This document shows, piece after piece, positions 55,316-63,534 of a stretch of 64,000 nt of DNA. The DNA comes from Akkermansia massiliensis (lineage in GTDB: Bacteria > Verrucomicrobiota > Verrucomicrobiia > Verrucomicrobiales > Akkermansiaceae): NCBI RefSeq assembly GCF_023516715.1, contig NZ_JAMGSI010000001.1, forward strand, positions 1,178,001 through 1,242,000. The letters are read 5' to 3'. How positions within the stretch are numbered: the first letter of the stretch is position 1; every line of letters begins with the position of its first letter. A model generated the notes under the pieces. That model searched no databases. It was given only the letters and a program-made list of their open reading frames with translations, and was not told the DNA's origin. The translations under genes and the position numbers were made by a program.

Positions 55316-55765
55316 TCAGGCCGTTCTGACTTTAATCACCAGTTTACGGAGAGCCCCTTCCCCGATGCAGCCGGCATGGGCGTCCTCCGGGAAAAAGACG
55401 GCGAACTGCCCCGGCTTCACGGTAAAAGAGGTGTCCGGCGCATCGTCGTAATGCTGCGCGTCCTTTTCCATGTTGAACGGTTCGGAAGGCTTTTCCAGGG
55501 CAGAGCGGTCCTTCCACGCAAACCCTTCCTCCCGTGAAAGGGGAACGTGGATGTCAATGAACCTGTCGTGCACTTCCATGCGGGCCTTCTCCGGCTTCTT
55601 CATCGCCGGCTCATTCACCATCACAATCAGGGCGTCTTCCTCCAGGACGTGGGGGCCCGGTTCCAGGGAAGCCGGACCGGCCTCCCTGACAAAATCGAAA
55701 GCCCGCTGGAAAAGGGGATTCAAAGACTCGTAACGGGCGGAATCGGAAAGGGAGGCAATAATCAT
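55316..55765 (-). CDS. YhcH/YjgK/YiaL-family cupin, NanQ-like
   Basis: A 149-residue single-domain cupin-like protein. Typical features are ARMEVHDRFIDIHVPLSREE and the late FTVKPGQFAVFFPEDAHAGC (metal-binding His in the last). In E. coli a member (NanQ) is a sialic acid anomerase, which would fit the sialidase here. The longer frame extends upstream to 56026, but ATG 55765 (MIIASLSDSARYESL) is the family start. It converges on the amylase gene, whose stop is 90 bases away. Confidence 0.85.
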   Translation of the reverse strand: MIIASLSDSARYESLNPLFQRAFDFVREAGPASLEPGPHVLEEDALIVMVNEPAMKKPEKARMEVHDRFIDIHVPLSREEGFAWKDRSALEKPSEPFNMEKDAQHYDDAPDTSFTVKPGQFAVFFPEDAHAGCIGEGALRKLVIKVRTA

Positions 55766-56118
55766 GGCGCAGGCTCCATCCCGGAGCGGTCTCATTGTAA
55801 CGGGCCGGAAAAGCCCGTCAAACCCTTTGACTCTTTTCCATGGGAATTCCCGGACTTGCCGGGACACGGCGCACGCCGGCCCCCACTTCCCGCTCCGGAC
55901 AATTCCTGACCGGGCCCCCGTCCGGCGGAAGGAAAGCCGTGAAACCGGAGTTTCAGGAAACGGACGGGGAGGCACTGGCTCCATCCGCCTCCCTTTATTG
56001 AGGTATTCCTCCCCCGCGGCTGCCAACTACAAGCATCACCAGCGCAGGAAAACACCTTCTTAACGTCTCCATAATATATTCTGTTTCAATTACCTAAAAC
56101 ATAGAGAAGACCATGCAT
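55766..56118. other. Intergenic region upstream of the YhcH-like gene
   Basis: About 350 bases. Short ORFs on both strands have no features. The promoter of the YhcH-like gene on the minus strand should lie here. The stretch ends at the left end of a 0.5-kb MITE-like segment. Confidence 0.35.
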
Positions 56119-56641
56119 CGGATTAACAATCCGGAGTCAAGCATGAACATCTGAAAGAAAAACGTTTTCGGGAAATTTCCCTTGTCCATACTCCGTAAAT
56201 CGTCAGCTTCTGTTCCTGATGCAATAGATTTTCTCTTCGTTCCGCAACGAAGCAGGGAAGCCCGAACTTCCGGGAAAGACGCGTCTGTGAAAGGAAACAG
56301 CCATGAGATGAGGAGCAGGCTCCCGTCCTTTCCAGGCGAAAGGCAACCTGCAAAAGAAACGGTGGAAATGTTTATTCACGGTGGATTTGCGCCTCCCGCG
56401 CCTGGGAACGGAAGGCTCCCGCCTTTCGTGGGTAAAAAATCTTTCCGCAGCGCAGCGGAGGTTCTCCTTCAATAGCCGCCATCCTGCTCCGGCGAGAGTA
56501 TCCATTAGGGCCGGGAGTTCCCAATTCCCAGGCAGTATGCGGGCTTGGAAGAAAACGGGAAAGTGTTTGTTAACCATGCATTTGAGCTTTCCTTCGTTCC
56601 CGTTTGAAACGTCTCCGGAGCTCCGCGGATTGTTAATCCGG
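56119..56641. repeat. MITE-like segment with terminal inverted repeats and internal direct repeats
   Basis: CGGATTAACAATCCGG at 56119-56134 and CGGATTGTTAATCCGG at 56626-56641 are inverted copies of a 15-base core, CGGATTGTTAATCCG. Inside, a block of about 60-90 bases is repeated at about 56300-56400 and 56500-56600, with similar text such as AAACGGTGGAAATGTTTATT and AAACGGGAAAGTGTTTGTTA. The one long ORF here (56203-56688 minus, with VNKHF twice) is explained by the repeats. It looks like a short non-autonomous element or an intergenic repeat cluster rather than a gene. Confidence 0.5.
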
Positions 56642-56675
56642 TAGTTTGCGAATAATTCAATCATTCCACACGAAT

Positions 56676-57383
56676 ATGAAGAAAGCATTATACCTCATCA
56701 TCCACCTGGCCGTGGCCTCTCTGGCAGGCGTCGCTGCGGCGGCAACCGTCGAGCTGATGCCCGACATCGGCGCCATGACGGGCCAGGGCTACAACTCAGC
56801 GGGACGCCTTGCCGGGGACGGCATCACGGGAGACGACGTTAAAAACTGGCTCGGTTCTCGGGCTGACGGATGGTACACCACTACCGGCAACGGCGACATG
56901 CGCTGGGGGAATGCCACCTCCAACACGGAAGACCAGACCATCAACCTGCCCAGCATGTCCGGCACGGCGGGCGTCTGCTTCGGTCTGAAAATGACCATTG
57001 AAAACATTCAGGATTACTCCGGCCTGAGCTTCAGCATGAACCTCACCCCGTCCGGAACCACCGGAACGTACACGTATTCCGTCTGGTATGAAACCAGGGA
57101 CGGGGAAATGGTGGAACTCTGCAAGGGAACGAGGAACAATGACGGCTCCCCCTGGAACGTTCACTATGACCTCACGGAAGACCAGTTGAGAGCCATGAAG
57201 GAAAACGGCAACGGCAAGGTCTATGCCGTGGTGGGAAGCTCCGGAGGCCGGGGAGGAGATAACGCCACCGTGGAAGACCTTTCCCTGGAAGGGACGCTGG
57301 CCGTCCCCGAACCGGCCGCGGCCTCCCTGAGCCTGCTGGGGCTTGCCGCCATGATGCTGCGCCGCCGCAGGGTGCGCGCCTGA
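56676..57383 (+). CDS. PEP-CTERM sorting-domain protein
   Basis: A 235-residue exported protein from ATG 56676 with signal peptide KKALYLIIHLAVASLAGVAA. The C-terminus is a classic PEP-CTERM signal: VPEPAAASLSLLGLAAMMLR followed by an Arg cluster (RRRR), recognised by exosortase. The mature region is beta-rich with Gly/Thr (GMSGTAGVCFGLKMTIENIQ in part, YTYSVWYETRDGEM), and may be an adhesin or surface glycoprotein. The exosortase gene is not in the window. A terminator follows. Confidence 0.9.
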   Translation: MKKALYLIIHLAVASLAGVAAAATVELMPDIGAMTGQGYNSAGRLAGDGITGDDVKNWLGSRADGWYTTTGNGDMRWGNATSNTEDQTINLPSMSGTAGVCFGLKMTIENIQDYSGLSFSMNLTPSGTTGTYTYSVWYETRDGEMVELCKGTRNNDGSPWNVHYDLTEDQLRAMKENGNGKVYAVVGSSGGRGGDNATVEDLSLEGTLAVPEPAAASLSLLGLAAMMLRRRRVRA

Positions 57384-57406
57384 AATGTGCTTTCTTCCAA
57401 TGAATC

Positions 57407-57438
57407 AAGGCTGTTCCTTCACCGGAACAGCCTTTTTC
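57407..57438 (+). terminator. Intrinsic terminator of the PEP-CTERM gene
   Basis: AGGCTGTTCC and GGAACAGCCT form a 10-bp stem with a 6-base loop, followed by TTTTC. Confidence 0.88.
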
Positions 57439-57635
57439 ATGTTCCGGCGTCTTCTCCAGGAGCAACCATGGAGACGGCTTTCCGGCCTTTCCCCTTTTCC
57501 TTCATCCGGCAATTAGTCAGTCAGAAAACCCTTCCGTCCGCCGGAAAGCGGTCCCAGCCGTTTTCCCTGCCTTATGAACACGTTATTGCCCGCGAGGCAA
57601 CGCAAAACGCTTGCCATCCCGCAACCGGTAGTATA

Positions 57636-57650
57636 TTAGAGTAACTGTAA
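57636..57650. promoter_or_regulatory. MerR-type dyad upstream of the merR gene
   Basis: TTAGAGTAACTGTAA is an inverted repeat (TTAGAG and CTGTAA) 16 bases before the merR ATG. It matches 12 of 15 bases of TTAGAGCAGCTATAA at 60051-60065, suggesting a common operator and autoregulation. Confidence 0.55.
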
Positions 57651-57665
57651 GCCATCAACTGCACA

Positions 57666-58151
57666 ATGATCACACAAAAGACCCCATCCAGCTCCTACCG
57701 GCCTTCCTATGACCGCACTCCCAAATATACCGTGAAACAGGTTGCGGAAATGATGGAGATGTCCGCCTACACCATCCGCTACTATGAAAACGCCGGATTG
57801 ATTCCGGACGTGGACCGCAGCGGAGGCAATGCCCGCATGTTTTCAGACTACACCCTGGGCTGGCTGCGCCTGGTTCACTGCCTCCGGATGACGGGCCTCC
57901 CGATTGAAGGCGTCAAGCACTACATCGACCTGTGCCAGGAAGGGGACACCACCATTCCGGAACGCGCCGAACTGATTTTCAAGCAGGAGAAAAGCCTCCG
58001 TGAACAACTCCGCATCCTGAAAAAGCAAATGGAAGTCTTGAAGTACAAGAAGAAATTCTACCAGGATCTTTTGAACAACCACAGGCCGGACAGCTGCAAT
58101 CCGCTGAACCACGTCAGCGCCAGCGAACCGAACATCGCTCCGGAAGAATAA
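57666..58151 (+). CDS. MerR-family transcriptional regulator
   Basis: A 161-residue regulator. The winged helix-turn-helix is visible as YTVKQVAEMMEMSAYTIRYY followed by ENAGLIPDVDRSGGNARMFS, and the long dimerisation helix as AELIFKQEKSLREQLRILKK. The end (NHRPDSCNPLNHVSASEPN) has one Cys but no metal-binding set, so a thiol or electrophile signal is more likely than a metal. The gene converges with the CMD-cupin gene, and a similar dyad is found at its own promoter and at the flavodoxin promoter. Confidence 0.92.
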   Translation: MITQKTPSSSYRPSYDRTPKYTVKQVAEMMEMSAYTIRYYENAGLIPDVDRSGGNARMFSDYTLGWLRLVHCLRMTGLPIEGVKHYIDLCQEGDTTIPERAELIFKQEKSLREQLRILKKQMEVLKYKKKFYQDLLNNHRPDSCNPLNHVSASEPNIAPEE

Positions 58152-58176
58152 TCTTTCCCTTAAATCCGCAACAGGA

Positions 58177-58220
58177 GGCATCCGGGAATTCCATTGGAAT
58201 TCCCGGATGCCCTGTTTTTT
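58177..58220 (+). terminator. Intrinsic terminator of the merR gene
   Basis: GGCATCCGGGAATTCC and GGAATTCCCGGATGCC pair over 16 bases with a 3-base loop, then TTTTTT. Confidence 0.92.
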
Positions 58221-58307
58221 CCTTCATTTCCCGTCAGGGAGAAAAACCTTCCCGGCTGCCCCCCTCTCCGAAGGAAAAGGAGGAAACGCCGGAAAATCCC
58301 TGCGCTT

Positions 58308-59363
58308 TTATTTGCTTCCCGTCGCCTCCGCATACTCCGCATCGGTCACGGGGCCTCCCCACGCCGTCCTGTTGGAAGCCGCCCTGGGCGTGATGCCGAG
58401 GTGCACGAACTCACTGTCCGGAGCCGCGCCGTGCCAGTGCTCCGTATTGGCCGGGATTTCCACCACGGAACCGGGCGTCAGGCGCCGGGCGGCCTTGCCG
58501 CGCTCCTGGTAGTATCCCGTGCCTTCCGTGCAGAACAGCACCTGGCCCACGGAATGGCTGTGCCAGTTGTTCCGCGTGCCGGGGGCAAAGGTGACGTTAT
58601 AGGCGGACATGTCGTAATCCCTGTTGTCCACCAGCATGGCTACCCAGGCTTTTCCGGTGAAATTGGCCGGAGCCGGCTCCCCTTTGGGGAAGGCGTCCTT
58701 CTTCCCGGCAGCGGCGGATACGGCCAGAATGGCCTCCACCTGCCCGTCAGTCAGGCCGTTGTGCTTCCCGATGCGGATGTGGGAGTTCAACTGGCTTTCC
58801 GTGCCCGTCATGGCGGCCAGGGCCGCGATGGTGGCGAGCTCCCGGGTCTTCCAGTCCATATTGTCGCGGCCGAAAATGTCCCCGAACAAATGCGCCTTCA
58901 GGAACTCGTCAATGGCCGGGGCGAACAGGAAAAGATCCCCCTTCACCGGAGCGCCGCAAAGCTTCGTCTGGTTGGCCGTGCCGAAGTCGATGCTCTTTCC
59001 GGCAGGCGGCGCTCCCGCCTCCTCTCCCACCGTATCATTGATGCCGCGCGAGGCGCGGTCCTTCGCCAGAACCATCAACTCATTGAGGGCGTTCAGGCTG
59101 CGGGGGAAGCCGCAATAGGCATACATCTGGACCAGCACCTCCTTGAGCTCGTTCAGGGTCAGTCCGGCGTCCAGCCCCGCCGTCAGGGCGTTCCGCAGGC
59201 CGGGCATGTCGCCCCTGGCCGTATGGGCGCTGATGGCGGCAATCTGTTGTTCTTTTGGCGACAAGGCGCTTGTATCGTTATTCATGGTTTGGGCTTCTGA
59301 AAGGTTCATCAGACAGGCAAGGGAAAAAGCCATTCCCGCAAGGGTTCGTTTCATAAGGAGCAT
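58308..59363 (-). CDS. Carboxymuconolactone-decarboxylase-type protein with C-terminal cupin
   Basis: A 351-residue protein with three domains: two CMD-like helical modules (about 30-130 and 135-230) and a cupin (about 240-340). The CMD modules show GLTLNELKEVLVQMYAYCGF and ELATIAALAAMTGTESQLNS followed by HIRIGKHNGLTDGQVEAILA; the cupin shows GTRNNWHSHSVGQVLFCTEG and VVEIPANTEHWHGAAPDSEF. A signal peptide (MKRTLAGMAFSLACLMN) is likely. The start overlaps the stop of the flavodoxin gene by one base (TAATG), so the two are translationally coupled. Its substrate is not known; such fusions are common in redox-stress gene clusters. Confidence 0.9.
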   Translation of the reverse strand: MLLMKRTLAGMAFSLACLMNLSEAQTMNNDTSALSPKEQQIAAISAHTARGDMPGLRNALTAGLDAGLTLNELKEVLVQMYAYCGFPRSLNALNELMVLAKDRASRGINDTVGEEAGAPPAGKSIDFGTANQTKLCGAPVKGDLFLFAPAIDEFLKAHLFGDIFGRDNMDWKTRELATIAALAAMTGTESQLNSHIRIGKHNGLTDGQVEAILAVSAAAGKKDAFPKGEPAPANFTGKAWVAMLVDNRDYDMSAYNVTFAPGTRNNWHSHSVGQVLFCTEGTGYYQERGKAARRLTPGSVVEIPANTEHWHGAAPDSEFVHLGITPRAASNRTAWGGPVTDAEYAEATGSK

Positions 59364-59941
59364 TATTTGTTGATGGTGATCGTGTCATTGACCCACTTGA
59401 CCAGCGCGGGCCTGGCCGTCCGGATGCCTTCCCCGGCAAAAGCTCCGCCCTTGAGAACGGTGGACTTGGGGCACAGCTTCCGCACCTCGTCCCCGCAGCG
59501 CGCCATGCCGCCGCCTCCGTGCGTCACAAACGGAATCACCGTCTTGCCGGAAAGGTCGTGGCTTGCCAGGAAAGAGGCGACCGGAGGCGCAATCGTGCTC
59601 CACCAGTTGGGACTGCCGATGAAAATCACGTCGTACTTGCCCATGTCCTCCACCCTGGCGGCCAGCTCCGGCCTGACGCCTTCCTGAATCTCCTTTTTGG
59701 CCTGTACCGTACATTCCCGGTACCCGGACGGGTAAGGCTTGACCGGCTTGATTTCAAACAGGGTTCCGCCCGTCGCCTTCTGAATCTGCGCGGCGGCGTA
59801 CTTCGTATTGCCGCCCCATGAATAGTAGGCGACGAGCACCTTGGCAGGTTCCACGGAAACCTTGGGCTGTTCCTGTCCCGAGCATCCGGCCCCCGTCATC
59901 AGGGCGGCCGCCAGCGTGCATATCATTGATATTGTTTTCAT
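59363..59941 (-). CDS. Exported flavodoxin-like lipoprotein
   Basis: A 192-residue protein. The N-terminus ICTLAAALMTGAGCSGQEQP has a lipobox (TGAGC), so it is probably anchored in a membrane by its Cys. The FMN-binding loops are VLVAYYSWGGNTKYAAAQIQ and IFIGSPNWWSTIAPPVASFL, then TVIPFVTHGGGGMARC, as in the flavodoxin family. It is the first gene of an operon with the CMD-cupin gene and has a MerR-type promoter. Confidence 0.9.
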   Translation of the reverse strand: MKTISMICTLAAALMTGAGCSGQEQPKVSVEPAKVLVAYYSWGGNTKYAAAQIQKATGGTLFEIKPVKPYPSGYRECTVQAKKEIQEGVRPELAARVEDMGKYDVIFIGSPNWWSTIAPPVASFLASHDLSGKTVIPFVTHGGGGMARCGDEVRKLCPKSTVLKGGAFAGEGIRTARPALVKWVNDTITINK

Positions 59942-60042
59942 GAATTTAATGTCTGGGTTGGAAGGCCGCGCAGAAAACAGCCCGGGAAGAAAAACGGCTT
60001 CATCCGGCAGTCTCCGTGCACGACCCTTGTTCCTTCTTCCTG

Positions 60043-60070
60043 TCTAAACGTTAGAGCAGCTATAAGTCAA
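60043..60070 (-). promoter_or_regulatory. MerR-type promoter of the flavodoxin-CMD operon
   Basis: On the minus strand, TTGACT (60065-60070) and TTTAGA (60043-60048) flank the dyad TTATAGCTGCTCTAA, an inverted repeat that overlaps the -35 element and fills the spacer. This dyad matches that upstream of merR (57636-57650) and is the kind of site used by the AdhR/NmlR group of MerR regulators. The first gene starts about 100 bases downstream. Confidence 0.6.
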
Positions 60071-60123
60071 CATGTTTTCCCTCATCTGTTCCAAAGATTG
60101 CACCCACTCCACTCTAAACACTC

Positions 60124-61263
60124 TTATTCCTCTTTCCGGAGCCGGATCAGCACGATTTCCGAAGGAACGCCGATGCGGATGGGAAAGCCGTTCCAAATCC
60201 CCGCCCCGTTGGAGACATACAGCTTCATCTCCCCCACCGTGTACAATCCGGACACAAAGCCCTCGTTGAACCGAGCCACCAGCCGGTCAATGCCGGCAAT
60301 CATGCCGCCGTGCGTATGGCCGGAAACCTGGAGGTCCACGCCGTGCGCGGCCGCTTCCGGGGCCAAGCGCGGCTGGTGGGAGGCGAGGATGCGCACCCCC
60401 TTTTCCGGGGCTCCCGCCAGCGCCTTGCGTATATCCGGCACCTCCTTCCCCATGATGCCGGCTACAGGATCCGTCACCCCCGCCAGCACCACCGCATCTC
60501 CCCCCGTCAACACGTGCTCATTGTGAAGCATCCGTATGCCCAGGGTGGGCAGGAACTTCATCCACTCCTCATAACCGGAATAATACTCATGATTGCCCGG
60601 CACGCCGAACACCCCGTACCTGGCCTTCAAATCCGCAAGCGGCCTCAAATCATCCCCGTGCACGGGAACCGTCCCGTCCACGAAGTCCCCGGCAATAATG
60701 ACGATGTCCGGATTCAGGGCATTCGTGCGTTCCACAATTTTCCTGATGCAGTCCGCCCGCGTGATGCCGTCCACATGAAGGTCCGCCAGCACGGCGACTG
60801 CCAGGCCGTCCGCCCCATCCGGCAGATGGTTCACGGAAATCGTTTCCTCCTTTACCCGCGGCACCCCGGTGCCTCCGACCATCCCCACGGTAGCCAGTAC
60901 GGCGGCGAAAGCCAGCAGGACAAGGTTCACCCGGTTGCCAATGATGCGGAACCGTTCCGTCCTCTTCTTCCGCAGGCAGAACAGAACCAGCAGGTACAGG
61001 AGGCGCGCCGCGTCCGCCGCCAGCAGCAGGAAAAAGAACAGGAAAAGCACGGAGAACAGCCATGCGGCCGCCAGCAGGACGCCTTCCGGCAGAACCGGGG
61101 AGAAAAACATGGGGCCGCCAAACAAATGCAGCAGATGGAATTTGAACGCCGCCACCGCCAGAAGGACGGCAAGCAGGGCCTTCCAGCCCCATTTCAGCCT
61201 AAGCGGCAGAATGGCGCGGCAGAAAACGTAAACCGCCAGCAGTGCTCCGAAAATCAGTATCAT
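60124..61263 (-). CDS. Membrane-anchored metallophosphoesterase
   Basis: A 379-residue protein with N-terminal hydrophobic segments (ILIFGALLAVYVFCRAILPL, then LLAAAWLFSVLFLFFFLLLA) and a C-terminal calcineurin-like phosphoesterase domain. Metal-binding motifs are AVLADLHVDGIT, IVIIAGDFVDGTVPV, VFGVPGNHEYYSGYEEW and ILASHQPRL with LQVSGHTHGGMIAG. This is the YaeI/YkuE-type architecture, possibly a UDP-2,3-diacylglucosamine or lipid phosphate hydrolase. ATG 61263 is used. It is a separate unit, 182 bases upstream of the flavodoxin operon on the same strand. Confidence 0.9.
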   Translation of the reverse strand: MILIFGALLAVYVFCRAILPLRLKWGWKALLAVLLAVAAFKFHLLHLFGGPMFFSPVLPEGVLLAAAWLFSVLFLFFFLLLAADAARLLYLLVLFCLRKKRTERFRIIGNRVNLVLLAFAAVLATVGMVGGTGVPRVKEETISVNHLPDGADGLAVAVLADLHVDGITRADCIRKIVERTNALNPDIVIIAGDFVDGTVPVHGDDLRPLADLKARYGVFGVPGNHEYYSGYEEWMKFLPTLGIRMLHNEHVLTGGDAVVLAGVTDPVAGIMGKEVPDIRKALAGAPEKGVRILASHQPRLAPEAAAHGVDLQVSGHTHGGMIAGIDRLVARFNEGFVSGLYTVGEMKLYVSNGAGIWNGFPIRIGVPSEIVLIRLRKEE

Positions 61264-61403
61264 GTGTCTCTTGCTTAAAATGGCTTGAACCCCGCCGGAA
61301 CGGGAAGAACACTGTCCTTCCCCTGCGAACAACCGGCAGACGGCTTATCATGTTGAGTCCCTCACCGTAATCAGCTCCCTTCAAAGTCAGCCGCAGAACC
61401 TCC

Positions 61404-62483
61404 TTATTTCAGATGCTCCTGAAAGAACTGCTCGATTTTGCCGAAAGGAATAACCCCGGCTTGATTGTCATAGAGGTCCACATGGCTCGCGCCGGGAATG
61501 ATCATCAGCTCCTTGTTATCCCCCTTCAATTTCTTGAAGGCATCCTCGCTGAAATAGCGTGAATGGGCTTTTTCTCCGTGAATCATGAGCACGGCGCTGC
61601 GGATTTCACCGCTGTACGCCAGCAGGGGCATATTGATGAACGAGAGCGCGGAGGTGGTATTCCATCCGCCGTTCGAGTTGAGCGAACGCTTGTGGTAGCC
61701 GCGGGGCGTCTTATAGTAATTGTAGTAATCCTTCACGAATCCTGGGGCATCGTCGGGCAGAGGATCGGGCACGCCCCCCGCGAGCGCATAAGAACCGTTC
61801 TTCGCATCGGCGGTGCGCTGGGCATTCAGTTGTTTGCGAAGCTCATAACGGGCGTCGGCGTCCATCGCGTCGAAATAGCCGTTCGCGTTCACGCGGCTCA
61901 TATCGTACATCGTGGACGCTACCGTCGCCTTGATGCGGGTGTCGATAGCCGCCGCGTTCACCGCCATGCCGCCCCACCCGCAAATGCCGATGATTCCGAT
62001 GCGTTCGGGGTCCACGTCGTCGCGTGTGGAGAGGTAGTCGACGGCTGCGGAGAAATCCTCCGTATTGATATCCGGGGAAGCGACATAACGGGGTTCCCCG
62101 CCGCTTTCTCCCGTATACGAGGGATCAAACGCGATCGTTAGAAAACCGCGCTCGGCCATCGTCTGGGCATAGAGCCCGGAAGATTGTTCCTTCACGGCTC
62201 CGAAGGGGCCGGAAACGGCGATAGCCGGCAACTTTCCGCCAGCCTTCCGGGGGATATACAAATCCGCGGCCAGCGTAATGCCGTAGCGGTTGCGGAAGCT
62301 TACCTTGCGGTGGTCTACCTTGTCGCTCTTCGGAAACACCTTGTCCCATTCCTGCGTTAAATTCAGTTGTTCGTTCATGATCCTGTCCGTGTTGGCGTTA
62401 TTATTTTCAGCGGATAAGCTCCCTGCACAGCAAATGCAGGCGGAGAAAGCCGCGCAAAACCTTTTAAATGAATACCCTGTCAT
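61404..62483 (-). CDS. Exported alpha/beta hydrolase with Cys at the nucleophile position
   Basis: A 359-residue protein with a signal peptide (SFKRFCAAFSACICCAGSLS). The N-terminal core has GITLAADLYIPRKAGGKLPA. The nucleophile elbow is IGIIGICGWGGMAVNAA, in which Cys replaces the usual Ser (G-x-C-x-G), as in some dienelactone-hydrolase-type and DUF1100-like families. The C-terminal acid and His regions are VLMIHGEKAHSRYF and LMIIPGASHVDLYD. It lies between the phosphoesterase and the aldo/keto reductase on the same strand; substrate is unknown. Confidence 0.87.
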   Translation of the reverse strand: MTGYSFKRFCAAFSACICCAGSLSAENNNANTDRIMNEQLNLTQEWDKVFPKSDKVDHRKVSFRNRYGITLAADLYIPRKAGGKLPAIAVSGPFGAVKEQSSGLYAQTMAERGFLTIAFDPSYTGESGGEPRYVASPDINTEDFSAAVDYLSTRDDVDPERIGIIGICGWGGMAVNAAAIDTRIKATVASTMYDMSRVNANGYFDAMDADARYELRKQLNAQRTADAKNGSYALAGGVPDPLPDDAPGFVKDYYNYYKTPRGYHKRSLNSNGGWNTTSALSFINMPLLAYSGEIRSAVLMIHGEKAHSRYFSEDAFKKLKGDNKELMIIPGASHVDLYDNQAGVIPFGKIEQFFQEHLK

Positions 62484-62507
62484 CTTTCTAATACTTAAGG
62501 TGAATTA

Positions 62508-63353
62508 TTACTTTCCGTAATTGATCAGGTACAGGACTGACTCCGGGTCCTGATGGCACAGGAAAAGGCTCTCTCCGCGGTCCAGCCTGGCGATGGCCCC
62601 CATGTCCTCCCGGGAAAGTTCAAAGTCAAAGACGTTGAAATTCTCCTCCATCCTTTCCCGGTGGGTCGTCTTCGGAATGACGATGACGCCGCGCTGGATC
62701 AGGAAGCGCAGGGCCGTCTGCGCCGGAGCCTTGCCGTACTTCTCTCCGATGTCCTTCAGCACCGGATTCGTGAAAAATCCATTGCGGCCTTCCGCGAAGG
62801 GCCCCCAGGATTCCATCCTGGTACCGTACTTCGCCATCAGCTCCCGGGCCTTCACCTGCTGGTTGAACACGTGCGTTTCCACCTGGTTGACGGCGGGCTT
62901 GATCTCGCAGAACTCCGCCAGGTCCACAAAACGGTCCGGATAAAAATTGCTCACGCCGATGGCGCGGACCTTTCCGGCCCGGTTAGCCTCTTCCATGGCC
63001 CGGTAAGTGCCGTAATAATCGTTGAAGGGCTGGTGGATGAGCAGCAGGTCCACGTAATCCGTGCGCAGCTTGCGCAGGGACTCGTCAATGGAAGCCTTCG
63101 CCTTTTCATACCCGCCGTTGGTAATCCACACCTTCGTGGTGAGGAACAATTCCTCGCGCGGCACCCCGCTCTTCTCCGCCGCGCGGCCTACGGCCTCCTC
63201 ATTGCCGTAAATCTGGGCCGTATCAATGGAACGGTAGCCGGCGCCGATCGCGTCCAGCACGCAGCGCTCGCACTCTGCGGCGTCGGGAATCTGAAAAACT
63301 CCAAAGCCCAAGATGGGCATGACAACTCCGTTGTTTAATGTAACTTCTTCCAT
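62508..63353 (-). CDS. Aldo/keto reductase
   Basis: A 281-residue NADPH-dependent oxidoreductase with TIM-barrel motifs. The catalytic Asp, Tyr and Lys lie in [20 protein letters not shown] and [20 protein letters not shown]; His is in [15 protein letters not shown]. Cofactor binding is seen as [20 protein letters not shown]. It is similar to 2,5-diketo-gluconate reductase-type proteins that act on reactive aldehydes. It lies in the MerR-linked redox cluster. Confidence 0.93.
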   Translation of the reverse strand: MEEVTLNNGVVMPILGFGVFQIPDAAECERCVLDAIGAGYRSIDTAQIYGNEEAVGRAAEKSGVPREELFLTTKVWITNGGYEKAKASIDESLRKLRTDYVDLLLIHQPFNDYYGTYRAMEEANRAGKVRAIGVSNFYPDRFVDLAEFCEIKPAVNQVETHVFNQQVKARELMAKYGTRMESWGPFAEGRNGFFTNPVLKDIGEKYGKAPAQTALRFLIQRGVIVIPKTTHRERMEENFNVFDFELSREDMGAIARLDRGESLFLCHQDPESVLYLINYGK

Positions 63354-63534
63354 AACTGTTTTTGTTTTTTATTGTTATTTGCTTCAGGATAAAAACTTTT
63401 TTTGCATCTGTCTGAATGACTGTGTTTAATATTTTCCGTAACGGCTTGCGAAGCGGCATCTGTGAATTGATCCGCTGTAAGATGATGTGCCGTGATTATT
63501 CAACTTTTAAATTGTACATATCTTGTTATGAAAT

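Noticed and set aside
56203-56688. 161-codon ORF on the minus strand
   Set aside because: It covers the MITE-like segment and repeats the text VNKHF twice because it reads through an internal duplication; no domain or ribosome binding site.
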